Shown here: positions 8,817 through 18,222 of the stretch, piece by piece | Numbering within the stretch: the stretch's first letter is position 1 | Layout: the number at the start of each line of letters is the position of its first letter | Assembly: GCF_002531725.1 (NCBI RefSeq) | Contig: NZ_NWSQ01000002.1 | Location: forward strand, 186,001 to 250,000 | DNA length: 64,000 bases | Reading direction: 5' to 3' | Source of the DNA: Rhizobium sp. L43 | GTDB taxonomy: Bacteria > Pseudomonadota > Alphaproteobacteria > Rhizobiales > Rhizobiaceae | Notes under the pieces: generated by a model | The model's input: only the letters and a program-made list of their open reading frames with translations | Database searches by the model: none | Told to the model about the DNA's origin: nothing | Translations under genes and position numbers: made by a program

Positions 8817-9899
8817 ATGATGCGAAGTGCCGCAATCGACCGACGCAGCTTCGTCAAGGCAGCCGGGATCGGTTTCCTTGCGGCCTTGACGCCGAGGTCG
8901 CTGATGGCCCTGGAGCAGGCCGATGCGGTCTATGCTTCGGGCATTCGTGCTGCCGACGGCTCCTATGCCGTCGCGACCGTGACGGAGCGCGGCGAGGTCA
9001 TCGATCAGGTGGCGCTGCCGGCCCGGGCTCACGGCATGGCCTTCAGCGCCACCACCGGCAAGACCGTCGCCTTCGCCCGCCGGCCCGGCACCTATGCGAT
9101 GATTTTCGATGGCCGGAATAGGGGCGAACCGATCATCATCAGCTCCAGGGAAGACCGGCATTTCTACGGCCACGGCGCCTTCTCTCCCGATGGTCGTCTG
9201 CTCTACGCCAGCGAGAACGATTTCGACGGCAATCGCGGCATGATCGGGCTCTACGACACCACCGACCGCTTCACCCGCATCGGCGAATTCGAAACCTACG
9301 GCATCGGTCCGCACGACATGACGGTTTCCGACGACGGCCGCCTTCTGATCGTCGCCAATGGCGGCATCGAGACGCATCCGGATTTCGGCCGCACCAAGCT
9401 CAATCTCGGGGCGATGCAGCCGTCGCTTGTTCTGATCGATGCGGCGACCGGGGCGCTGATCGAAAAACATGTGCTGCCGGCGCAATGGGCACAACTCTCC
9501 ACCCGCCACGTCGATCTCGACGATCAGGGCCGCATCTGGTTCGCCTGCCAGTACGAAGGCCACCGTAACGACCTGCCGCCGCTTGTCGGCCATTTCGCCA
9601 AGGGCGAGGATCTGTCCTTCATCGACCTGCCGGAGGAGACGACGCACAGGCTTGCCAACTACGTCGGCGCAATCGCCGTCAACCGCAGCGAGGGCCTGGT
9701 CGGCGTGACGTCGCCGAAAGGCGGTGCCTCGGTGACCATCGACGCAAGGTCGGGCAAGGTGCTGGCTGAGACGAGCATTGCGGATGCCGCGGGCATCGCG
9801 CCGGCAAGAAGCGGCTTTGCTGTCTCCTCCTATGATGGCGATTTCCTGTCGACCCGCAGCGATGTCGCCTGGGATCAGCATATCGTGCGGATCTCTTAG
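8817..9899 (+). CDS. Tat-exported DUF1513 protein (COG3490)
   Basis: The last gene of the imelysin operon: a 360-residue protein with a twin-arginine signal (AAIDRRSFVKAAGIGFLAAL). The rest has short repeats of the beta-propeller type, such as HGAFSPDGRLLYASENDF and HDMTVSDDGRLLIVANGG. Export by Tat suggests folding or cofactor loading before export. The ATG at 8817 is preceded by GGAG nine bases upstream; an in-frame ATG at 8802 overlaps the previous gene and is less likely. The function is unknown; the context says periplasmic iron. Confidence 0.85.
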   Translation: MMRSAAIDRRSFVKAAGIGFLAALTPRSLMALEQADAVYASGIRAADGSYAVATVTERGEVIDQVALPARAHGMAFSATTGKTVAFARRPGTYAMIFDGRNRGEPIIISSREDRHFYGHGAFSPDGRLLYASENDFDGNRGMIGLYDTTDRFTRIGEFETYGIGPHDMTVSDDGRLLIVANGGIETHPDFGRTKLNLGAMQPSLVLIDAATGALIEKHVLPAQWAQLSTRHVDLDDQGRIWFACQYEGHRNDLPPLVGHFAKGEDLSFIDLPEETTHRLANYVGAIAVNRSEGLVGVTSPKGGASVTIDARSGKVLAETSIADAAGIAPARSGFAVSSYDGDFLSTRSDVAWDQHIVRIS

Positions 9900-9901
9900 A
9901 G

Positions 9902-9943
9902 CATGACGTCGTCCGAAAACCGCTCACACTTTTCGGCGTCATG
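9902..9943. repeat. Palindromic repeat, also a possible bidirectional terminator
   Basis: CATGACG (9902-9908) pairs with CGTCATG (9937-9943), and inside it CCGAAAA (9913-9919) pairs with TTTTCGG (9930-9936). It fills the 45 bases between the convergent DUF1513 and DUF2252 genes. Related stems built on CCGAAA/TTTCGG occur at 28846-28882 and 39472-39519. Confidence 0.6.
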
Positions 9944-9944
9944 T

Positions 9945-11021
9945 CTAGCGGGCGCGCGCGTAGGCCTTCTGCTCGGCACTGACGCTCGATGCGGCGGCCC
10001 TCGCCGCCTCATGCAGCCATTCGGGGCCTCTGGCCTGCAAGTCCCGCAGGATCACTGCCGCCGCCGCTGCATCGTCGGAATGGCAATTGGCGATCTCGAA
10101 GCCCATCAGCTCGAGCATCGTCGGCGAAAGCAGGACCTCCGGGTGCTTGTCGATCTCGATCTTGCGGCTGTTCGGCGAAAGTCTGCGCACGAGAATACGG
10201 CCGGAGACGCCATAATGGGGATCGGCGGAGCGCGCCCGTCCACCGGCGATTGCGCCCGTGTGGATCGCCAGGTCTTGCGGCCGGTGGCGAAGCGACCAGG
10301 CCGACGGCACCAGCGCCTTTGCCTCGCGCAGCACCGGCCCGCCCTGCCATTCGGCGTAAGCGACGAAACGCGGCCGGCCGAGACTGCCGGTGCCGCCGCT
10401 GCGCGGCTTCGGCACTGGGGCTCCCGAGCCGGGCGGCAGTGCATCTGCGAGCGCCTTGATATAGGCTGATGGGGCCGGCTTGCTGCCGGCAGGCAGCATT
10501 TCATATTTCTCCCAGAATTCCCGACGTTCGGAATTCGGCAGCATCAGCGCCTTGCGCAGCCATTTGTGATCGCGTTCGAGGATAACGGGCAGCGGATTTT
10601 CAAGGCCCCTGCGATAACCGGCAAGGATCAGTTCGCCGATCATCCGAATCGAGGGGCCGTCACCATTCCGCGCCAGGATGGCGCTTGCCGCAAGGCGAAC
10701 GAGATCCAGCGCATAAGGCATCACTGCTGCGTCGTCGAAATCATTGACGCCCCAGACGAGCCGGCCCTCGGCATCGCGCCAGGTGCCGAAATTCTCCAGA
10801 TGCGTATCGCCGATCGCCAGCACCTCCGGCGCGCGGCCGAGTTCCGGGCAGATATCGAGGATGATTTCGCACCAGCGCCAATAGGTGGCGCGCAGGAAAA
10901 CAAAATCGTCGCTTCGCATCTTCTCGTGCTTCTCGCGGAGATCGCCCCTGACAAGATCGGCCCCGAGTTCGCCGGCCAGCCAGTCCTCGAAATTCTGCAC
11001 CGATTGCGATATCGTTGTCAT
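9945..11021 (-). CDS. DUF2252 family protein
   Basis: A 358-residue cytoplasmic protein of the DUF2252 family, distantly kinase/phosphotransferase-like and uncharacterised. Typical features are GDTHLENFGTWRD, an HxxN-like pattern, and WGVNDFDDAAVMPYALDLVRLA. The start is the ATG at 11021 (MTTISQSVQNF), with GGGAG nine bases upstream; a longer frame to 11141 lacks a ribosome site and adds low-complexity residues. It is convergent with the DUF1513 gene and divergent from the thioesterase gene. Confidence 0.82.
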   Translation of the reverse strand: MTTISQSVQNFEDWLAGELGADLVRGDLREKHEKMRSDDFVFLRATYWRWCEIILDICPELGRAPEVLAIGDTHLENFGTWRDAEGRLVWGVNDFDDAAVMPYALDLVRLAASAILARNGDGPSIRMIGELILAGYRRGLENPLPVILERDHKWLRKALMLPNSERREFWEKYEMLPAGSKPAPSAYIKALADALPPGSGAPVPKPRSGGTGSLGRPRFVAYAEWQGGPVLREAKALVPSAWSLRHRPQDLAIHTGAIAGGRARSADPHYGVSGRILVRRLSPNSRKIEIDKHPEVLLSPTMLELMGFEIANCHSDDAAAAAVILRDLQARGPEWLHEAARAAASSVSAEQKAYARAR

Positions 11022-11240
11022 GCGCCGGCGCTCCCTCATTTCCAGACCTGACGCGGAGAATACCCGCTGGACGCGAAGCTGCAATCGTCTTCGCACCGGC
11101 TTGCACGGCGGCAGAAAGTCGAAAGGTGGCCTCGGCGACACGGTGCGAGCTTTCCGCCGCGGTCCGGACCGATTTCAGCAATGTGCAGCTTGTCGAATCC
11201 GGCCCGCCATGCCACTTTCGCCGCTGCAAGAGGGGCAGAT

Positions 11241-11690
11241 ATGAGCGAGACTGACAGGGGCGATTTCCGCGCGCGAATTCGCCGCAATTTTGCGCGGCAG
11301 GCGGCGATGGAGACGATCGGCGCGGAGCTGACGCGTGTCGAGCACGGTGTCGTCGAGATCGAGCTTCCCTTCGACGTCAAACTGACACAGCAGCACGGCA
11401 TCCTGCATGCGGGCATCATTTCCGCCGCGCTCGATTCGGCCTGCGGTTTTGCCGCCTACAGCGTCATCGACCCCGAAGCCTCCATCCTGACGATCGAGTT
11501 CAAGGTCAATCTCATGTCGCCAGGGCGTGGCGATCGTTTCCTGTTTCGCGGGGAAATCACCAAACCCGGCTCTACCATCATCGTCGCCGACGGGCGAGGC
11601 TACGCGATCAGCGACGGGCCGGCCAAACTCATCGCCTCCATGACCGGAACGATGATGGTGATCCGCGGCAGGGAAGGAATTACGGGATGA
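11241..11690 (+). CDS. PaaI-family hotdog thioesterase
   Basis: A 149-residue single hotdog-fold protein. The central helix region QQHGILHAGIISAALDSACGFAAYS carries the HGG-like/acidic residue pattern of PaaI acyl-CoA thioesterases, followed by strands such as LTIEFKVNLMSPGRG. The substrate acyl-CoA is not known. The ATG at 11241 follows GAGGGGCAGAT; the upstream in-frame codons lack a ribosome site. The stop overlaps the next start by four bases (ATGA), indicating an operon with the nucleosidase. Confidence 0.87.
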   Translation: MSETDRGDFRARIRRNFARQAAMETIGAELTRVEHGVVEIELPFDVKLTQQHGILHAGIISAALDSACGFAAYSVIDPEASILTIEFKVNLMSPGRGDRFLFRGEITKPGSTIIVADGRGYAISDGPAKLIASMTGTMMVIRGREGITG

Positions 11691-12325
11691 AGTTCGAACT
11701 GAAATCGGTCGCGGGGAAATCCATCCTTTTCGTCATGGCGGCCGAGGCCGAATACGGTCCCTTCCTGCGGTCACGCATCGAACCTTTGATGACCGGCGTC
11801 GGCCCTGTGGAGGCAGCGGTTGCGCTGACCAAGACGCTGGCGCGGCTCGATGCCGCCGACGACCTGCCCGATCTCGTCGTTTCGCTCGGCTCGGCCGGCT
11901 CGGCGAAACTGGAGCAGACCGAAATCTATCAGGTGACCTCGGTTTCCTACCGCGATATGGACGCCTCGCCGCTCGGCTTCGAAAAGGGCAAGACACCTTT
12001 TCTCGACTTGCCGGCGGTGCTCGAGCTGCCGCTGCGCATTCCCGGCATTCCGGAAGCAAGCCTTTCCACCGGCGGCAACGTCATCTCAGGGGCGGCCTAT
12101 AGCAATATCGACGCCGACATGGTCGACATGGAGACCTTTGCGGTGCTGCGCGCCTGCCAGGGCTACAAGCTGCCGCTGATCGGCCTTCGCGGCATTTCCG
12201 ACGGCGCGGTCGAGCTGCAGCATATTTCCGGCTGGACCGAATATCTGCATATCGTCGACCGCAAGCTCTCCTACGGCGTCGACAGCCTGTTCACGGCACT
12301 GGAGGATGGGGTTTTCTGGTTCTGA
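11687..12325 (+). CDS. 5'-methylthioadenosine/S-adenosylhomocysteine nucleosidase-like protein
   Basis: A 212-residue nucleoside phosphorylase-fold enzyme. Family members split MTA and SAH into adenine and the thioribosyl product in methionine salvage. Visible are the VVSLGSAGSA phosphate-loop-like segment, VDMETFAV matching the conserved ME motif, and the catalytic aspartate in LRGISDGA. It is slightly shorter than the E. coli enzyme (about 232 residues). It overlaps the thioesterase by four bases. Confidence 0.83.
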   Translation: MKFELKSVAGKSILFVMAAEAEYGPFLRSRIEPLMTGVGPVEAAVALTKTLARLDAADDLPDLVVSLGSAGSAKLEQTEIYQVTSVSYRDMDASPLGFEKGKTPFLDLPAVLELPLRIPGIPEASLSTGGNVISGAAYSNIDADMVDMETFAVLRACQGYKLPLIGLRGISDGAVELQHISGWTEYLHIVDRKLSYGVDSLFTALEDGVFWF

Positions 12326-12338
12326 ACTCAGAAACGTT

Positions 12339-12358
12339 GCGCGTCTCAAAGGACGCGC
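12339..12358. repeat. Short stem of the GCGCGTC/GACGCGC repeat type
   Basis: GCGCGTC and GACGCGC flank a six-base loop 14 bases after the nucleosidase stop. The same stem occurs in longer repeats at 39419-39460 and 54323-54375, so this may be a remnant; it may also act as a weak terminator. Confidence 0.45.
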
Positions 12359-12440
12359 GGGGGACAATCGGAACAATAAAAACCTGATGCCGCCGATTTC
12401 CCGGATTGCCAGGCGAAGCGCTTTTCATTAAAGCCTCGCC

Positions 12441-14003
12441 ATGACCCAGACAGCACATCCCGACTCCGTTCTCATCGTCGATTTCGGCAGCCAGGTGACC
12501 CAGCTCATCGCACGGCGCGTGCGCGAGGCCGGCGTCTATTGCGAGATCGTTCCCTTCCAATCGGCCGAAGAGGGCTTCAAGCGCCTGCAGCCGAAAGCCG
12601 TGATCCTGTCCGGCAGCCCGGCTTCGACGGTGGACGAGGGATCGCCGCGAGCGCCACAGATTATCTTCGACAGCGGCCTGCCGGTCTTCGGCATCTGCTA
12701 CGGCCAGCAGACGATGTGCATGCAGCTCGGCGGCAAGGTCGAAAGCGGCCATCACCGCGAATTCGGCCGCGCCTTCCTCGAGGTCGACAAGGATTGCCAG
12801 CTGTTCGAGGGCCTCTGGTCCTCCGGCTCGCGTCATCAGGTCTGGATGAGCCATGGCGACCGCGTCACGGCACTACCTGAAGGGTTCGAGGTGGTCGCCA
12901 CCTCCTCCAACGCGCCCTACGCCTTCATCGCCGACGAGAAGCGCAAATATTACGGCGTGCAGTTCCATCCCGAGGTCGTGCATACGCCCGACGGCGCCAA
13001 GCTGATCGGCAACTTCATTCATAACATTGCCGGCATCAAGGGCGACTGGTCGATGTCGGCCTATCGCCAGAAGGCGGTCGACGAAATCCGCAAGCAGGTG
13101 GGCGACAAGCGCGTCATCTGCGCGCTTTCGGGCGGCGTCGACAGCTCTGTTGCAGCCCTCCTGATCCACGAGGCGGTCGGCGACCAGCTGACCTGCATCC
13201 TCGTCGACCACGGGCTGATGCGCAAGGACGAGGCGGCCAATGTCGTCGCCATGTTCCGCGAGCACTACAATCTGCATCTGTTGCACGTCGATGCCGCCGA
13301 CCGTTTCATCGGCGAGCTCGAAGGCGTCAGTGACCCGGAAACCAAGCGCAAGATCATCGGCCGGCTCTTCATCGAGGCCTTCGAGGAAGAAGCCAAGAAG
13401 CTCGGCGGCGCCGATTTCCTCGGCCAGGGCACGCTCTATCCCGACGTCATCGAAAGCGTTTCCTTCACCGGCGGCCCGTCGGTGACGATCAAATCGCACC
13501 ACAATGTCGGCGGCCTGCCGGAGCGCATGAAGATGCAGCTCGTGGAACCCTTGCGCGAGCTCTTCAAGGACGAGGTGCGCGCGCTCGGCCGCGAGCTCGG
13601 CCTGCCCGACAGCTTCATCGGCCGCCACCCCTTCCCAGGCCCCGGCCTTGCCATCCGCTGCCCCGGCGGCATCACCCGCGAAAAGCTGGAGATCCTGCGC
13701 GAGGCCGATGCGATCTATCTCGACGAAATCCGCAAGGCCGGCCTCTACGACGCCATCTGGCAGGCCTTCGCCGTGCTGCTGCCGGTCCAGACCGTCGGTG
13801 TCATGGGCGACGGGCGCACCTATGAATTCGTCTGCGCCCTGCGCGCCGTCACATCAGTCGACGGCATGACGGCGGACTTCTACCACTACGACATGGAATT
13901 CCTCGGCCGCGCCGCGACCCGCATTATCAACGAGGTGCGTGGCATCAACCGCGTGGTCTACGACGTGACGTCGAAGCCGCCGGGCACGATCGAGTGGGAG
14001 TGA
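12441..14003 (+). CDS. guaA: GMP synthase (glutamine-hydrolysing)
   Basis: GuaA makes GMP from XMP, ATP and glutamine in purine synthesis. The 520-residue protein has the full two-part layout: an N-terminal class I glutamine amidotransferase with the nucleophile motif GICYGQQ (about residues 84-90) and the [12 protein letters not shown] histidine/glutamate segment, then the ATP-pyrophosphatase P-loop LSGGVDSS (about 229-236), and the dimerisation domain ending KPPGTIEWE. The start and length match the family. Confidence 0.97.
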   Translation: MTQTAHPDSVLIVDFGSQVTQLIARRVREAGVYCEIVPFQSAEEGFKRLQPKAVILSGSPASTVDEGSPRAPQIIFDSGLPVFGICYGQQTMCMQLGGKVESGHHREFGRAFLEVDKDCQLFEGLWSSGSRHQVWMSHGDRVTALPEGFEVVATSSNAPYAFIADEKRKYYGVQFHPEVVHTPDGAKLIGNFIHNIAGIKGDWSMSAYRQKAVDEIRKQVGDKRVICALSGGVDSSVAALLIHEAVGDQLTCILVDHGLMRKDEAANVVAMFREHYNLHLLHVDAADRFIGELEGVSDPETKRKIIGRLFIEAFEEEAKKLGGADFLGQGTLYPDVIESVSFTGGPSVTIKSHHNVGGLPERMKMQLVEPLRELFKDEVRALGRELGLPDSFIGRHPFPGPGLAIRCPGGITREKLEILREADAIYLDEIRKAGLYDAIWQAFAVLLPVQTVGVMGDGRTYEFVCALRAVTSVDGMTADFYHYDMEFLGRAATRIINEVRGINRVVYDVTSKPPGTIEWE

Positions 14004-14249
14004 AGGGGAGTCCTATCGCAGAGGACACTCGAGCGAATCCCATGCCATCGATAGCAGTCGATAGATTCTAGGCGACCCGCAGATCGGCCGCTTGCGGGCG
14101 TCTCCCCGCTCTTCCAACGCGCCCATACGCCGTCAGGCCCACCCCAAACCTTCGCGACTTTGTGGCCTTCAAATATTCGGTCGCGCGCTGCTCGAAGAAG
14201 TTGACGCGCGCGACCAGTTCTCGGCATCGATCACACGGTCATCGATCGA

Positions 14250-14833
14250 TCACTGCTCCTTCTTGAACAAATCCTGGAAGATGAGCTGGCCCCAAGTGCG
14301 GCCGCGTGCGTGCACCAGCGCGCCACCCTCGGTGAGCTTTCCCAGTTTGACGGGTGCGAACCCGAGTTGTTTGGCCAAAGCCGCCACCGGAGCGATCGCG
14401 TCCTCGTCGTCGCTCGACAGAAAGACGACCCGGTGCCCGCCCTCGACGATCGGATCGGCAGCCAGGGTGGCGGCAATCAGGTGATTGAAACCCTTCACGA
14501 GCTTGGCGCCGGTGAACGCCTTCGCGACGAAGGCGGAGGACGGCAGGCCGTCCAGCTCTTCGGGAGGGAGGGGAAACGAGTTCGTCGCGTCGATGACTGT
14601 CTTGCCTTCCCAACTCGGCAGGGCGTTGGCAACCTCGCGATGCTCCCCGAACGGGACCGCCAAGATGATTGTGTCGGCCTCGAGTGCATCCCGCAGGGTC
14701 CAATCGCCCGAGCCTGCGGCGCCAACGCCTCGGGCGGCCGGCGGCTCGCGACGGTCACGTCGATGTTTTTACGGGCGAAGGCGTGGGCGAGGGCCTGGCC
14801 TATCTTACCGAATCCTACAATCGCGTAGCTCAT
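14250..14833 (-). pseudogene. Frameshifted NADPH:F420-reductase-like oxidoreductase
   Basis: The start (MSYAIVGFGKIGQALAHAFARKN, ATG 14833 with a good ribosome site) gives a Rossmann GxGxxG motif and the usual N-terminus of NADP-oxidoreductase-like proteins. The rest of the same protein, beginning TLRDALEADTIILAVPFGEHRE and ending WGQLIFQDLFKKEQ, is in a different frame. The switch lies near 14695-14703, where a few residues also seem to be missing. As written no intact product is made. Either decay or sequence error is possible. Confidence 0.75.
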
Positions 14834-15048
14834 AATGCTTCTCCAATCCGTGTTGGTTTTGATCCCCGGCCTTCAACGGCGCTGGGTTATCTGTTCTGTC
14901 GTGTGGCGACCTTCGCGAGATCTTCGAACCGCCAGCCCAAGCGATGCGCGTCATCGGTTCGAATTCCTGAATTGACGCGTAGATGTCCTGCCGTGAACGA
15001 CTTCCGAGCGGCCGGACGGTCAGCCGCTTCCCGCGATCCGGCGCGAAT

Positions 15049-15783
15049 TCAGATGGCCGAGAAGCCGCCGTCGACAGACAACTCCACCCCATTCACGAAG
15101 CTCGAATCGTCTGAAGCAAGAAACAGCGCGACCGCCGCAATTTCCTCAGGACGACCCATTTTTCCCCGCGGGATCAGAGATTCGAACATCCGCTTCGCCT
15201 CCTCGGTGAGAACTTGGTCCTGCATCGGTGTGGCGATCGGCCCCGGGCTCAGCACGTTCACCCGGATATTCCTGCCCTTGAGTTCGTTGAGCCAAGTGCG
15301 TGCGAATGAGCGCAACGCCGCCTTGCTCGCCGCATACACGCCGTAACCAGGAAAACCTTTCACCGAAGCAACTGACCCGGTCATGAAGATCGATCCGCCA
15401 TCGTTGAACAGCGGCAGCGCCTTTTGAACCGTGAACAGCGTGCCGCGCGTATTCAGGCCGAAGGTCGCATCGAAATGCTGCTCGGTAATCTCGCCCAGTG
15501 GGACGGCTTCGCCCGTGCCGGCGCTCGCATACAGGACGTCAATCTTGCCCTTTTCCCGCTTGACTGTATCGAACAAGCGGTCGAGGTCTTCGAGATTGGA
15601 CGCGTCGCCGCGCACGCCGGTCACGTTCCGGCCGATCAGCTTGACGGCCTCGTCCAGCGCCTCCTGTCTCCGGCCCGTGATGAAAACATAGGCGCCTTCT
15701 TCAACGAACCGCTTGGCGCTCGCCAGCGCCATGCCGCTCGATCCACCCGTGATGACTGCAACCTTACCCTCAAGCTTTCCCAT
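15049..15783 (-). CDS. Short-chain dehydrogenase/reductase
   Basis: A 244-residue classical SDR. The cofactor loop is ITGGSSGMALASAKR (about residues 11-25), the catalytic serine and YxxxK are in TGSVASVKGFPGYGVYAASKAAL, and the C-terminus GVELSVDGGFSAI is typical. Note the Met in GGSSGMA where isoleucine is usual. The start is the ATG at 15783 (GKLEGKVAV). It is divergent from the LysR gene at 16073, which may regulate it. The substrate is unknown. Confidence 0.88.
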   Translation of the reverse strand: MGKLEGKVAVITGGSSGMALASAKRFVEEGAYVFITGRRQEALDEAVKLIGRNVTGVRGDASNLEDLDRLFDTVKREKGKIDVLYASAGTGEAVPLGEITEQHFDATFGLNTRGTLFTVQKALPLFNDGGSIFMTGSVASVKGFPGYGVYAASKAALRSFARTWLNELKGRNIRVNVLSPGPIATPMQDQVLTEEAKRMFESLIPRGKMGRPEEIAAVALFLASDDSSFVNGVELSVDGGFSAI

Positions 15784-16052
15784 GACTTCTCCTTCCAGGC
15801 TCCGCCTGTGATCGTTCGGGGACGTCCCCGAGACCCTCAAAATAGGTCCGCCGGAGTCAGGCGTTGAGTGCGGAAGTACGCACATCGGTGGTGCAAAATC
15901 GATCCGGCTGCACTGACGTCAGCCGCGACGATCGGTGTCCGCCGTTCGGAATTGGGCCGCTCTCGTCGGCATAGGCTATGATGACAGCCCGTGCTGCTGT
16001 ACGGATGCGTTAGATACGGGCTTTGGAAGGCGCACCGCGCGGTGCCGGATTG

Positions 16053-16084
16053 CACCATGATCGACTGGCACCATGATCGACTGG
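16053..16084 (+). repeat. Tandem 16-bp duplication over the LysR start codon
   Basis: CACCATGATCGACTGG occurs twice head to tail (16053-16068 and 16069-16084). The second copy holds the real start at 16073. The first gives an out-of-frame ATG at 16057 that opens a ten-codon frame ending inside the LysR gene. Confidence 0.85.
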
Positions 16085-16969
16085 GATGACATTCGCTACT
16101 TTCTTGCCGTCGCGCGCGGAGGCTCAGTGCGGGCTGCCGCCAAGCGCCTCGGGGTGAATCACTCGACCGTGCTGCGACGCATCGCGCAGCTCGAGGAACG
16201 CCTCGGGGCGCAGATGTTCGAAAAGCTGCCTTCGGGCTACCGCCTGACGGCTGCGGGCGAGGAGGTCCTCGAGCTCGCGAACCAGATGGAAGCGTCGTCG
16301 CATTTGTTGGAGACGCGCGTCTTCGGTCGCGACCAGCGCGCGCGCGGGCTTTTGCGGGTGACTCTTCCACCGTTCCTTGCCACACACCTGCTGATGCCGG
16401 ATCTCGCCGACTTCGCGCGTCTGCATCCTGATATCGAGATGGAAATCTTGTCGACCGGCGAGGTGGCGAATCTGACCAACCGAGAGGCCGACGTGGCGAT
16501 CCGCATTGTCGCCGACCGCAAGACCCTGCCGCTCAATCTTCACGGACTGAAGGGACCGGAGCTGTTCAGCGGCGTCTACATGTCTCGCGATCGACTAGCC
16601 GCGTGGCGTGCCGGCGCGCCTGATCCCATCCGGTGGATCGCCATAGACAATCATGGACTCCCGGTCTGGGCGCGCGAGGGAGAGGTTCACACCACGGGAG
16701 TTCCGTTCAGGACCCCGGACGCCGAGACGCAGATCGTTGCAGCACAGCAAGGGATCGGGATGACGAAACTGCCCTGCTTCGTCGGCGATGCCGACGCTCT
16801 ATTGGTGAGGGTGCCGGGCACCGACCTGCCCATGCATGGGACGCTCTGGCTTCTCACACAGGGGGAGACACGCAAGACGAAGCGCGTGCGGCTCTTCACG
16901 GAGTTCGTATCCCGCAGGCTCGCGGCGTACGCTCCGCTTCTCGCGGGGCTGTCCATGTCGCGCGACTGA
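16073..16969 (+). CDS. LysR-family transcriptional regulator
   Basis: A 298-residue LysR regulator. The N-terminal winged helix (DDIRYFLAVARGGSVRAAAKRLGVNHSTVLRRIAQLEERLG, residues 5-45, read in two parts here) is followed by the substrate-binding domain. It is divergent from the SDR gene at 15049-15783 with a 289-bp gap, the usual arrangement for a LysR regulator and its target. The start is within a tandem 16-bp duplication that also creates an upstream decoy ATG. Confidence 0.9.
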   Translation: MIDWDDIRYFLAVARGGSVRAAAKRLGVNHSTVLRRIAQLEERLGAQMFEKLPSGYRLTAAGEEVLELANQMEASSHLLETRVFGRDQRARGLLRVTLPPFLATHLLMPDLADFARLHPDIEMEILSTGEVANLTNREADVAIRIVADRKTLPLNLHGLKGPELFSGVYMSRDRLAAWRAGAPDPIRWIAIDNHGLPVWAREGEVHTTGVPFRTPDAETQIVAAQQGIGMTKLPCFVGDADALLVRVPGTDLPMHGTLWLLTQGETRKTKRVRLFTEFVSRRLAAYAPLLAGLSMSRD

Positions 16970-17135
16970 CGGCCCGGCAGGTCGGCGAACCTGAACAGTC
17001 ACGATCCACAGATGGTGGTCAACAATCGACGGCTCTGACGAAGGCCGGCAAAGCTTTCTGCGTCGGCCGGCCTGGAGTAGACAGCGGCCTGTCCGCTTCC
17101 CGTTATCAGAATGGACAGGCCGCCGTCAGAGGGCG

Positions 17136-18015
17136 CTATTTCAGCGGCAGAAACAGCTCCGCCACCGCCTCATGCTCCGCCACCTCCGGGAAGAAGCTCA
17201 GCCGCTGGCAATAGATCGGGAAATCGCGTACTTCCTCGCCGCTGGCTGGAAGCCAGTCGCGGTAGAGGTAGAGCGCGGCGGGCTCCAGATTGTCGGTGTT
17301 GCCGACGACGCGCAGCACTGCGCAGCGTCCGCCGGGGATCTCGCCGGCTTTGATCTCCTCGCCGTTCGCCGCAATCGGCTGGTCGTCCCGACACAAAGGT
17401 CGACGCTGTAATCGGCGGGCGAGACAGGACGCCGCTCGGAACGCCAGACATTGAAGGTCGGACTTGTCCGGGGGGCAGGCCAACGGCCGTGCGCCAGGCG
17501 ATGAACCGTCGGATGGTGGCGCCGAGCGTCGCCGGGTCGCCCCGATGCTCCATGATCGCCACCGGCGTGGGGGGCACAGCGCGGATCGTCACGTCGTCGG
17601 TGGTGAAAGTTCTCTGCATGAGTTTGCTCCTGGCGTTGTCGAGAGGCCCGAAGGCCGCAAGCCACGGCTCCCAGTCGGGAGACTTCCGGAACGACGAAGG
17701 CGATTGCCCGAACCGTTGCCGAAAGGCGCGGGCGAAGGCATCCGGTGCGTTGTAACCGGCATCCATCGCAATCTCGGTGACGCTTTGGGCGTCCCTATAG
17801 GCCAGCCGGTGCGAAGCGCGCTTCAGACGGGCAAGCTTGACATAGCGATGCACGGACAATCCGAAGGTCGCCGTAAACTGCCGGTGGAAATGAAACTTCG
17901 AAAAGGCCGCGACACCGCTCACCGTTTCCAGGTCCAGATCAGCGTCAAGATGCCGGTCGATATAGTCCAGCACCCGCCCCATCCGGGCCTGATAGTTTTG
18001 AACTGCCGCCTTCAT
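17136..18015 (-). pseudogene. Frameshifted AraC-family regulator with GyrI-like domain
   Basis: The N-terminus (MKAAVQNYQARMGRVLDYID, ATG 18015) has the AraC DNA-binding double helix-turn-helix, with FSKFHFHRQFTATFGLS and DAFARAFRQRFGQSP. The C-terminal GyrI-like ligand domain is spread over three frames: to GLPPGQVR in the first, TFNVWRSERRPVSPADYSVD to CVGT in the second, and DQPIAANGEEIKAG to the end at 17136 in the third. Breaks lie near 17456-17475 and 17380-17392, each explained by one missing base. The coding quality between breaks is intact. Confidence 0.8.
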
Positions 18016-18222
18016 CGTCCCTCCTCCGTGGCGGCTCCATCTAGCCGCTGACGGCCATAAGGTGCTCGACCGATCTTGCGGTTTGGCATGGATCCGCGAA
18101 AACTTCCAACCACCGCCTGCAGGCAAGTCTTATTCAGGGCACGCAGCAAAAATGATCGCGACTTGTCGGACCTTGTCGATCATGGCCCGTCCTTGGGCCA
18201 TGATCGCCACGAGGAGGAAACC

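Noticed and set aside
13958..14227. Minus-strand 89-codon frame after guaA, considered as integrase remnant
   Set aside because: Part of it is antisense guaA, and the rest has no catalytic residues that would support a recombinase.
14004..14249. Possible tRNA or attachment site next to the accessory stretch
   Set aside because: No cloverleaf, no TTCGANTC-type arm in the right place, and no direct repeat found at the other side.
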